Assembly: GCA_017456285.1 (NCBI GenBank)
Contig: JAFTJQ010000007.1
Span: 1-53,404, forward strand
Length of the DNA: 53,404 nucleotides
Source: Lentisphaeria bacterium
GTDB taxonomy: Bacteria; Verrucomicrobiota; Lentisphaeria; Victivallales; Victivallaceae
Reading direction: 5' to 3'
Below the pieces are notes generated by a model. The model made no database searches. It was not told the origin of the DNA and was given only the letters and a program-made list of their open reading frames with translations. The stretch's first letter is position 1, and each line of letters begins with the position of its first letter. Below are positions 32,102 through 38,958 of this stretch, piece after piece. A program made the translations under genes and the position numbers.

Positions 32102-32162
32102 AGGGGGAAAGGGAAAAACTTTTTTCTTGACTGAAAGAAAAAAGATTTTTCCCTTTCCCCCT
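32102..32162. terminator. Long inverted repeat after secA, possible terminator
   Basis: A G- and A-rich arm beginning AGGGGGAAAGGG (32102-32128) pairs with its near-perfect complement ending CCCTTTCCCCCT (32134-32162), with one bulged base and a five-base loop. No clean T tract follows, so termination is likely but not certain. The stretch 32163-32300 has C-rich and A/T-rich sequence with nothing I recognise. Confidence 0.55.
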
Positions 32163-32304
32163 ATCCCCCCTATCCCTTTTCAAAAAAGAAAGCAAAAAAT
32201 TTTACAATTTGATTAAGTGTATAATCGTGTTAGATACAATTTACTAATAAATATTCTCCCCTCCATGATCGTGGCAAAAAAATGAGAATAAAATCCCCCA
32301 CACA

Positions 32305-32337
32305 CAAAAAAAAAGATGCGAATTTAATTTCGCATCT
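32305..32337 (-). terminator. Intrinsic terminator for the small minus-strand genes
   Basis: AGATGCGAA (32314-32322) pairs with TTCGCATCT (32329-32337), followed on the minus strand by nine T residues. Confidence 0.85.
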
Positions 32338-32393
32338 CAAAAGTTATAAAAACATAATAAACTAACTTTGCTTATTAGAATATTGGCTATTTA

Positions 32394-32504
32394 TCAATCA
32401 CATCCAAATAAGTGTGCGAGGACTCCTAAAATAATCATAAATCCAACAAAAGGAGCCATCACATAAGATAAAATCCCAACAAGAATAGCGAATATACCAA
32501 ACAT
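32394..32504 (-). CDS. Very small hydrophobic membrane protein (36 residues)
   Basis: A 36-residue frame starts MFGIFAILVGILSYVMAPFV and ends HLFGCD. GGAGG lies four bases before its ATG, an excellent ribosome site, and a terminator follows about 60 bases after the stop. It comes 14 bases after the gene at 32519-33064 and is probably translated from the same mRNA. The peptide would form one or two membrane segments. Function is unknown; small membrane peptides of this kind can be regulators or toxin-like, but nothing in the sequence favours one. Confidence 0.6.
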   Translation of the reverse strand: MFGIFAILVGILSYVMAPFVGFMIILGVLAHLFGCD

Positions 32505-32518
32505 ATTACCTCCGAGTT

Positions 32519-33064
32519 TTATTTTTTAATATTATTTTTACCACAATTAATACATATCATTGGAAATTTATCTAAACGTGTTATTTCATCAACATTTATC
32601 CCTTTCTGTTCATGTTCCTGACAAATAAAACGACCACATTTATTACAAATACCAATAGCTGATTGCTTATTATCATCACAAATATCACATTTTATTTTTT
32701 CAAGTTGACATTCCGGATGTTGTTGATTAAAATTATCTACAAAATTTTTAATTTGACCATGTTGTTCTATAAATATTTTTAAATACTTCCCTGTTTTAAA
32801 GTCTTTAATAAAAGGTAATAATTTTTGTAATGACTCCTCGGTAATCAATAAAAGTTCTTGCACTTCTCGTGCGGTTAAACCATTATTATTAATATATTTG
32901 TGTAATTCCTCATAATATTTTTCAGTATCATAATATTTATTTTTAATATCATATAATTCACTATCCAAATCTTTTATTAATTCTAATTTACGTAATAATG
33001 TTATTGCATGGTCTTCATCAAGACCCAAATCTTTTTGAATGTCTAAAAAATTAATCTTCTCCAT
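32519..33064 (-). CDS. Protein with C-terminal B-box-like zinc motifs
   Basis: I start this gene at the ATG giving MEKINFLDIQ, because residues upstream lack protein-like composition; that gives 181 residues. The N-terminal 100 residues look helical and heavily charged. The C-terminus holds paired metal-binding motifs: KCDICDDNKQSAIGICNKCG, then RFICQEHEQKG and finally ICINCG, with the cysteine/histidine spacing of a B-box-type zinc finger. Such domains usually mediate protein contacts. The ribosome site is weak. Base composition is very AT-rich compared with neighbours, which may indicate transfer. No function assigned. Confidence 0.6.
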   Translation of the reverse strand: MEKINFLDIQKDLGLDEDHAITLLRKLELIKDLDSELYDIKNKYYDTEKYYEELHKYINNNGLTAREVQELLLITEESLQKLLPFIKDFKTGKYLKIFIEQHGQIKNFVDNFNQQHPECQLEKIKCDICDDNKQSAIGICNKCGRFICQEHEQKGINVDEITRLDKFPMICINCGKNNIKK

Positions 33065-33223
33065 AACATATAGTATCCCTATTTTTGATATTGTTAATAA
33101 ATTCATACTATTTTTACATTTCAATCGGCTAATGTAATTTTTATAATCTCCTTTCTCGATTGATAATATTAATAACTATTATGATGATTGAATTTTCTTT
33201 GAAATGGGGATTTTTTAGACAAT

Positions 33224-33437
33224 AAAAAAGGCACATTCCGAAGAATTGCCCATTCCTACGCTTACGACGGCGTTCCAAAACAACAATATCGCAATGTGCC
33301 GTGCACAAATACACACAACACACTGATCCTAATGTTTTGGAAATCACCATTTTTGAGGTCGTAATTCAGGAATGGTAGTTACAATCAGTTTTATTTTTCT
33401 TTAATTTTCAATTTATAAAACCTTCTAAATCAGGTTT
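33224..33437 (-). ncRNA. Candidate small structured RNA
   Basis: A promoter at 33472-33444 predicts transcription from about 33437. The transcript would contain the hairpin AAACCT/AGGTTT type near its 5' end. It ends with an 8 bp stem GGCACATT (33300-33293) / AATGTGCC (33237-33230) directly followed by six T residues. Inside that stem, ATTG/CAAT and ACGC/GCGT could form an interrupted inner helix. No open frame with a ribosome site covers it. It does not match 6S, SRP, RNase P or tmRNA features that I can recall. Confidence 0.4.
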
Positions 33438-33443
33438 CAACTT

Positions 33444-33472
33444 AATATAATATCAATTTAATAAAATTGCAA
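33444..33472 (-). promoter_or_regulatory. Promoter of the candidate small RNA
   Basis: On the minus strand TTGCAA (33472-33467), a 17 bp spacer, and TATATT (33449-33444). No gene with a ribosome site follows before the terminator-like stem. Confidence 0.55.
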
Positions 33473-33501
33473 ATGCAAAAGTTAAAAAATTATAAATTAT
33501 A

Positions 33502-33935
33502 AGAGATGTCTCACGATAATCGTGTGATTGATAATATCTCAAATGTTGCGGAACTTGCAGCATTTCTGCATGGTTTTGCCCTGACGGCAGAGAGGTGCCA
33601 AACTCGTCATTCAGAGCGGGACATTATGTCCTGCGAAGAATCCAGCACACAATTCAGAATTAAGAATTAAGAATGCAGAATTAAGAATTATGGGTTGTGT
33701 GGCATGAAATAAATTCCTGCCACTTCATTATAGCGTGTCATGCGACACTTACAGTGCCTCTGGATGACGAATTTGGCATATCTGTACCACCGAAACAAAA
33801 ACAAACCGCCGTCATTCAGAGTGGGACTTTATGTCCTGCGAAGAATCCAGTATTTTATTAGTCGTGCTAAAAATTTAGCACGACACCTCCCATAATTCTT
33901 AATTCTTAATTATGAATTCTTAATTTTACAAAATA
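33502..33935. repeat. Mosaic dispersed repeats, inverted copies
   Basis: The block begins with a palindrome around CACGATaATCGTG (33512-33524) inside a GAGAT/ATCTC stem. Two minus-orientation copies of the CTGGATTCTTCGC...GCTCTGAATGACG core lie at 33605-33645 and 33810-33850; both carry a palindromic insert, GGACATTATGTCC and GGACTTTATGTCC, in place of the TA of other copies. AATTC/TTAATT simple sequence fills the rest. No gene is apparent from 33473 to 34088. Confidence 0.7.
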
Positions 33936-33960
33936 TCTGTCGAAATTTTTATAAAAAAAC

Positions 33961-33988
33961 TTGATTTTTTGCAAAAAGATGATATATT
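33961..33988 (+). promoter_or_regulatory. Promoter of rpsB-tsf
   Basis: TTGATT (33961-33966), a 16 bp spacer, and TATATT (33983-33988). Confidence 0.75.
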
Positions 33989-34000
33989 AATTAAATACGT

Positions 34001-34066
34001 GGAGTGTTTATACTCCGAAGCAAATAATTTAACAATATGAAATCTCAGAATTTGATGCAAGATTTC
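34001..34066 (+). promoter_or_regulatory. rpsB 5' leader with two hairpins
   Basis: GGAGT/ACTCC (34001-34016) and GAAATC/GATTTC (34039-34066) can form stems in the roughly 100-base leader. Ribosomal protein S2 autoregulates its own mRNA in several bacteria, so a control role is possible, but the known rpsB leader motifs were not matched. Confidence 0.35.
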
Positions 34067-34088
34067 AACAAAAAGAAAGGCTGCTAAA

Positions 34089-34970
34089 ATGGCAAAAATT
34101 ACTATCAATGATTTGATGGAAGCAGGTTGTCACTTCGGACACCAAACTAAACGCTGGAACCCCAAAATGAAGCACTTTGTTTACGGGGCAAAAAATGGTA
34201 TCTCTATTATCGACTTAACTAAAACTATGCACCAGATTGCAGATGCTTGCAACTTTTTGCAGCATGTTGTTGCTGACGGCGGCGAAGTTCTTTTTGTCGG
34301 AACCAAGCGTCAGGCTCGTGATATTACCAAGGAATTGGCAGAGCGTACCGGTATGTACCACGTTTCAGAGCGTTGGTTGGGCGGTACTTTGACCAACAAT
34401 GTCACTATCCGCAAATCAATCCAGAAAATGTACGATATTGACAAAGTTCTCAATGCTGATTCTGCTGCAAGCATGAAGAAAAAAGAAGTAGCTGTTATGG
34501 CTCGTAATGCAGAGAAATTGCACCGCGACCTCGACGGTATCGCTGCTATGAAAAAACTTCCTGCGGCTGTTGTTATTATCGACATGTCACACGAATTGAA
34601 TGCGGTCAAAGAAGCTAATAAACTCGGCATTCCGATCATCGCTATCGTTGATACCAATGGCGACCCGACCATGGTTCAGTATCCGGTTGCAGCGAATGAT
34701 GATGCGGTTAAATCAATTCAGGTTATCACCAATCTTTTTGCTGATGCAATTTTGGTTGCTAAAGACATCTACCAGAAACGCGTCGTAGAGGAACGTGATG
34801 CAAAGGCTGCTGCTGCAAAGAAAGCCGCTGAAGAAAAAGCTGACAAAGAGGAAAAAGCTCCGGCAAAGAAAGCCCCGGCTAAAAAGGCTCCCGCAAAGAA
34901 AGCTCCGGCTAAAAAAGCTACCGCTAAAAAAGAAGAAGTAAAAGCTGAAGAAGCTCCGAAAGCTGAATAA
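34089..34970 (+). CDS. rpsB: 30S ribosomal protein S2
   Basis: The 293-residue protein starts with the S2 signature MEAGCHFGHQTKRWNPKM, then FVYGAKNGISIIDLTKT and VGTKRQARDI. HVSERWLGGTLTNNVTIR and the late GIPIIAIVDTNGDP complete the family pattern. The core ends near residue 235; after it a 55-residue tail consists of repeated A-K-K-A-P blocks (residues about 255-280) and an acidic end. Such histone-like lysine/alanine tails occur on S2 in some PVC bacteria and Actinobacteria. GAAAGG precedes the ATG. It is followed by tsf in the conserved order. Confidence 0.97.
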   Translation: MAKITINDLMEAGCHFGHQTKRWNPKMKHFVYGAKNGISIIDLTKTMHQIADACNFLQHVVADGGEVLFVGTKRQARDITKELAERTGMYHVSERWLGGTLTNNVTIRKSIQKMYDIDKVLNADSAASMKKKEVAVMARNAEKLHRDLDGIAAMKKLPAAVVIIDMSHELNAVKEANKLGIPIIAIVDTNGDPTMVQYPVAANDDAVKSIQVITNLFADAILVAKDIYQKRVVEERDAKAAAAKKAAEEKADKEEKAPAKKAPAKKAPAKKAPAKKATAKKEEVKAEEAPKAE

Positions 34971-35005
34971 TTTATAAAACTAAACTTAAATAGGATTGAA
35001 ATATT

Positions 35006-35800
35006 ATGATTACTGCAAAAATGGTTCAGGAACTCCGTGAAAAAACCGGAGCAGGTATGATGGACTGCAAAAAAGCTCTTACCGCTGCAAACGGCGATAT
35101 GGAACTTGCTATCGAAAACTTGCGCAAATCAGGTATTGCTAAAGCCGAGAAGAAAAGCGGTCGTGCTACCAATCAGGGCAAAGTTCTCGTTGCTACTAAA
35201 GATAATGTCGGTGTTATGGTCGAAGTTCTCTGCGAAACTGACTTCGCTGCAAATACTGATCGTTTCAAAGATTTCGTTATGGAAATTGCTACCCGTGCTT
35301 TGGATATCGATGCAACCGGTGATGTTTCAGCAGTTGTAAATGCTAATGAAGCAGCTGCTTTGACCGACAAAATCGCTGTTATCGGTGAAAATATGCAGAT
35401 TCGTCGTGTTATCCGCTGGGTATCAAACGGCAAAATCGCTTCATACATCCACGGCGGCGGTCGTGTAGGTGTTATGCTTGATGTTGAGAATGAAGACGAT
35501 GCAGCTTTCTTGACTGATATGTCAATGCACGTTGCGGCTTTCCGTCCTGCTTACATCACCAGCAATGACGTTCCCGAAGCTGTTATCGCTAAAGAAAAAG
35601 AAATTGCAGCAGTTCAGCTTGCAGGCAAACCTGCTAACATGATTGAAAACATTCTCAAAGGCAAAATCAACAAATGGTTCGGCGAAGTTTGCTTCGTAAA
35701 TCAGCCTTGGATCAAAGATGACAAAACTTCTTTGGCAAAAATGAAACCGTCAATCGTTGTTAAGCAGATGGCTCGCTGGGAAGTCGGCGAAGAAATCTAA
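35006..35800 (+). CDS. tsf: Elongation factor Ts
   Basis: EF-Ts recharges EF-Tu with GTP. The N-terminal domain has VQELREKTGAGMMDCKKAL, the family signature, followed by ENLRKSGIAKAEKKSGR. The core contains VLCETDFAANTDRFKDF, the TDF contact region for EF-Tu. IASYIHGGGRVGVMLDVE marks the second core repeat. At 264 residues it is slightly shorter than E. coli EF-Ts. It lies 35 bases after rpsB and is closed by a terminator. Confidence 0.97.
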   Translation: MITAKMVQELREKTGAGMMDCKKALTAANGDMELAIENLRKSGIAKAEKKSGRATNQGKVLVATKDNVGVMVEVLCETDFAANTDRFKDFVMEIATRALDIDATGDVSAVVNANEAAALTDKIAVIGENMQIRRVIRWVSNGKIASYIHGGGRVGVMLDVENEDDAAFLTDMSMHVAAFRPAYITSNDVPEAVIAKEKEIAAVQLAGKPANMIENILKGKINKWFGEVCFVNQPWIKDDKTSLAKMKPSIVVKQMARWEVGEEI

Positions 35801-35829
35801 TCGATTAGGTATTATTTTTCATAAAATTC

Positions 35830-35861
35830 AGGCGGAAATCAAATGGTTTCCGCCTTTTTTT
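35830..35861 (+). terminator. Intrinsic terminator after tsf
   Basis: AGGCGGAAA (35830-35838) pairs with TTTCCGCCT (35847-35855), followed by a T tract. The next start codon is only about ten bases later. Confidence 0.9.
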
Positions 35862-35871
35862 ATTAATTACT

Positions 35872-36531
35872 ATGATAAAAAAAATTACATTAAAAAAATT
35901 ATTCTGGTCAATAATATCACTTTTTATCACCGGAATCGGAATTGCATTCAGCACTCGCCCGGGACTTGGCACATCTCCGATTGCAAGCCCCTCGTATGCA
36001 ATGACTTTCGTACTTCCCTTAACTCTTGGCACATGGACGATTATCACCAATGCCTTTATGGTGCTTGCCCAGATAATGATACTCAAAAAAGAGTTTGATT
36101 ATTTTCAGCTCACGCAGCTTATTACAGTAAGTTTTCTTGGTCTTTTCATCGATATCGGCATGTGGATAAGCGGATTTTTCATCTTTCAAAATTACTTTGC
36201 CTTGCTGGCGGAGCAAATTTTCGGCTGTTTTGTTCTGGCATTGGGTATCAGCATCGAACTTGCGGCAAATCTTTTTTACCTGCCGGGGGAAGGCATAGTC
36301 AATTCGATTGTACAGCGTTGGAACTTAAACTTCGGCAAAGTAAAAATCGCCTTTGACTGCACAATGGTAGTTACAGCGATATTGATTACCTTGATTTTCA
36401 CCGACAAAATTCAAGGTGTGCGAGAGGGAACTATCATTGCCGCTTTTGGGGTAGGTTTTATGATAAAGTTACTTGAAAAACCTTTAACTCCCCTTAAAAA
36501 ATATATCCGAAAGGGGACAGACAATGAATGA
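35872..36531 (+). CDS. YczE/YitT-like membrane protein
   Basis: The 219-residue protein has five or six hydrophobic helices. The N-terminal segment GIAFSTRPGLGTSPIASPSY, with the conserved G-x-G-T-S-P turn, is typical of YczE/YyaS-type integral membrane proteins. Their role is not well established. The ATG directly follows the T tract of the tsf terminator and has no Shine-Dalgarno sequence, so expression by read-through, or a weak start, must be assumed. Its end overlaps recX by eight bases. Confidence 0.7.
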   Translation: MIKKITLKKLFWSIISLFITGIGIAFSTRPGLGTSPIASPSYAMTFVLPLTLGTWTIITNAFMVLAQIMILKKEFDYFQLTQLITVSFLGLFIDIGMWISGFFIFQNYFALLAEQIFGCFVLALGISIELAANLFYLPGEGIVNSIVQRWNLNFGKVKIAFDCTMVVTAILITLIFTDKIQGVREGTIIAAFGVGFMIKLLEKPLTPLKKYIRKGTDNE

Positions 36532-36997
36532 GTCACCTAAAAAAGAACTTCCGAACCCACTTGATTACGCCATGAAACTCTTGGGGGTTCGCCCCTACTC
36601 CGAGTACGAGTTATGCCAAAAATTGCAAAAAAAAGGCTACTCAATCAAAGAAATTAATTCAACATTAGTTGATTGCATGCGATACGGCTTTATCAATGAT
36701 GAATTGTATGCCAAAGATTATGCAAATAACTTGAGTGCAAAAGGTTACGGCAAATTTGTTATCGTCCGCAAACTTCGGGAGAAACGCATTGCCGAGCCAT
36801 TGATTGACTCTGCCTTATCCCAAATAGCAACCCCACTTGAGGATGCAAAACGCTCTTTTGATTTCAAAATCCGCATGCTTAAAACCGAAAAAGACCCAAA
36901 AAAACATCGGGAAAAACTCTATCGATTTATGCTCACCCGTGGATTTTCAAGCGATGTCATCCGCCAACTCTATGATGATTATCTAAATTGTAAATAA
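36524..36997 (+). CDS. recX: Regulatory protein RecX
   Basis: RecX limits RecA filaments. The 157-residue protein shows the repeated three-helix pattern of the family: LDYAMKLLGVRPYSEYELCQKL, then LVDCMRYGFINDELYAKDYA with the conserved Y-G-(F/L)-I-(N/D)-D-E-x-(F/Y)-A motif. GYGKFVIVRKLREKRI is the start of the next repeat. GAAAGGGG lies before the ATG, inside the preceding gene. No recA is nearby. Confidence 0.85.
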   Translation: MNESPKKELPNPLDYAMKLLGVRPYSEYELCQKLQKKGYSIKEINSTLVDCMRYGFINDELYAKDYANNLSAKGYGKFVIVRKLREKRIAEPLIDSALSQIATPLEDAKRSFDFKIRMLKTEKDPKKHREKLYRFMLTRGFSSDVIRQLYDDYLNCK

Positions 36998-37101
36998 TCA
37001 AAAATTTTTTTCAACTTCTGCGAGAGAATTTTATCTGCCAATTCAAATTTTTAACTCTGATTGTTTTGGCGGATTATTACATTTATTTACCTTTTTATAG
37101 C

Positions 37102-37130
37102 TTGCAAAAAACAGAGTAATGTGTTATAGT
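37102..37130 (+). promoter_or_regulatory. Promoter of the GH5-like gene
   Basis: TTGCAA (37102-37107), a 17 bp spacer ending TGTGT, and TATAGT (37125-37130). Confidence 0.65.
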
Positions 37131-37178
37131 AATAAAGAAAAAACAGTTTTGCTTTAATAAAAAAATGGAATAAATGCT

Positions 37179-38648
37179 ATGAAAAAAATTATTATTGTTG
37201 TTATGTTATTTGCCGGATGTCTCGCATTTTCAAATAGTAATAAGGAGTCTGAAAATATGAAAAAATTTTTAGAAGTCAGTAAAGAAAATCCCCATTATTT
37301 TGTTGATTCCAATGGCAAAACTTTTATTCCAATCGGAGTAAATCTTTGCTTTTACCGTCCCGGTTTATATAGTGATGACCCTAAAGTAGAAGAGACTTAT
37401 CAAGCCTACTTCCACTGGCTCGACAAAATTGCAGAAAATGGCGGCAACTACGCAAGGCTTTGGGTTAGCAGTAAATTTTTTAATGTCATGCCGGATAAAC
37501 TCTGGGAGTTTAGTTCTGAAAATTTGGAACACTTGAAAACTATCGTTAAATATGCTGAAAAACGAAACATCAAATTAAAAATTACTTTGGAGCAATTCAG
37601 AACTCCGCAAAAGACCAGTTCAGCCTCTTTCAGTGATACAATTTACCTGCCATTAGTAAAAGATATGCGGGAGTACTGTGAGAGCGAGGAGTGCCGCAAA
37701 ATCTATCTGGCAAAAGCCAAATATATTGCAGATGCGGTCGGCAATTCACCATCTATTGTCGCAGTTGAACTCTGGAATGAAATCAGCGCAATGGGTTTAA
37801 TTCACGAATATGTCGGGGAGTGGAGCGATTATATGTTAGTCGAATTGCAGAAAATTTTTCCTCGCCAATTAATTGTACAAAATCTTGGAAGTTATGACCG
37901 TGCAGATTGTTATGGTGATTATTATTATTTGTGCAATCTTCCCAATAATGCTTTCTATCAAGTTCACCGCTATTTAGACCCGGGTGCCCCTGCCCAAATT
38001 TGTCAGGCCCCGATGGATATTCTCTGTGCAGAAAGCATCCGGGAATTGAAAAACTTTAACTATGACAAACCAATTCTACTTGCAGAAACCGGAGCGGTGA
38101 AAGAAAATCACTCCGGAGCATCACCTCTTTATGAGTTAGATAGCGAGGGGGCATTACTGCATGATATTCTTTTTGCACCATTTTTCACAGGGAGTGCAGG
38201 TTCCGGGCAGAGTTGGTATTGGGATGCCCACATTGACCGCTGGGATCTATGGTGGCACATAAAAAGATTTGCCAAAGCGATAGAGGGAATTGACCCAATA
38301 AAAGAACATTTCAAGGTTGGTTTTATGGAGACAGCAGAGTGTCGAGTTTATATGCTTCATGGCAAAACCCACGATCTTTATTGGTTCCGCGACAAATTTA
38401 ACACTTGGGAAAATGAATTTATAAAAAAACAACCACCACAGGAAATTCAAGAGTTTTACTTTCCGCTTTGGGCAATCGGAGCAGTAGAAGTATATCTTCC
38501 TTGGATAGATCAATACATTACTCCGGAAATCAAAGATGATTTTTTCTGTAAAATTCCGAAATTCAAACGCTCTCTTGTTTTGCGTATTAAACATAACGGC
38601 AAAAGCCGTTATTTAAGCCATGTACCATCGCTTAACGTGCTTAAATAA
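37179..38648 (+). CDS. Secreted GH5-like glycoside hydrolase
   Basis: The 489-residue protein has an export signal (FAGC near residue 15 could also be a lipobox). The catalytic barrel begins with ENPHYFVDSNGKTFIPIGVN, the usual opening of GH5 mannanase/cellulase-like enzymes. The acid/base is in AVELWNEIS (Glu201) and the nucleophile in PILLAETGAV (Glu303), at the spacing expected for this clan. The C-terminal 120 residues form an additional domain. It is probably periplasmic or surface-attached and acts on a beta-linked polysaccharide, but mannan, xylan or glucan cannot be distinguished. The gene converges with the beta-galactosidase gene. Confidence 0.8.
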   Translation: MKKIIIVVMLFAGCLAFSNSNKESENMKKFLEVSKENPHYFVDSNGKTFIPIGVNLCFYRPGLYSDDPKVEETYQAYFHWLDKIAENGGNYARLWVSSKFFNVMPDKLWEFSSENLEHLKTIVKYAEKRNIKLKITLEQFRTPQKTSSASFSDTIYLPLVKDMREYCESEECRKIYLAKAKYIADAVGNSPSIVAVELWNEISAMGLIHEYVGEWSDYMLVELQKIFPRQLIVQNLGSYDRADCYGDYYYLCNLPNNAFYQVHRYLDPGAPAQICQAPMDILCAESIRELKNFNYDKPILLAETGAVKENHSGASPLYELDSEGALLHDILFAPFFTGSAGSGQSWYWDAHIDRWDLWWHIKRFAKAIEGIDPIKEHFKVGFMETAECRVYMLHGKTHDLYWFRDKFNTWENEFIKKQPPQEIQEFYFPLWAIGAVEVYLPWIDQYITPEIKDDFFCKIPKFKRSLVLRIKHNGKSRYLSHVPSLNVLK

Positions 38649-38731
38649 AATTTTATTGTCATTCTAATAGTTTTGCAAAGTGAATACACCAACTCTATAG
38701 CAGCGACCTAAACTTGTGATAATGAAAGTAT

Positions 38732-38946
38732 TGAATTGCCGTTGACAGGTCATAGTGGCGGTAGGATTGAATTATATCACAACCTTGACGTGTGCGTGAG
38801 CGTGATAAGATGCGTTTAGCATCTTTCACGCTCTCGCACTGTCTGACTTATCCGACAATTCAAACGTTTCGCACCACCACGCAAATTACAATTGTCCAGT
38901 CTGATGACTGGTTGCTGGGGTGTGGGGAGTGCAATCAACTCCCCAC
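38732..38946. other. Intergenic structured element with strong hairpin
   Basis: Between two convergent genes there are 310 bases without a reading frame. They hold a motif related to ones at 42266 and 53186 (TTGCCGTTGACAGGTCAT, near 38736). A hairpin of about 21 pairs (38792-38813 with 38819-38839, GTGCG...GATGC/GCATC...CGCAC) follows, with outer ends TTGAATTG/CAATTCAA also complementary. A last hairpin GTGGGGAG/CTCCCCAC (38922-38946) ends next to an A7 run. It may be a small RNA or a mobile repeat. Confidence 0.45.
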
Positions 38947-38958
38947 AAAAAAACAATT

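Noticed and set aside
33141-33350. 69-residue frame MVISKTLGSVC...
   Set aside because: It overlaps the candidate small RNA and its terminator stem, and has no Shine-Dalgarno sequence.
38922-38946. GTGGGGAG/CTCCCCAC hairpin as terminator for lacZ or the GH5-like gene
   Set aside because: The adjacent run is A on the plus strand and precedes the hairpin on the minus strand, so neither direction gives hairpin then T tract.
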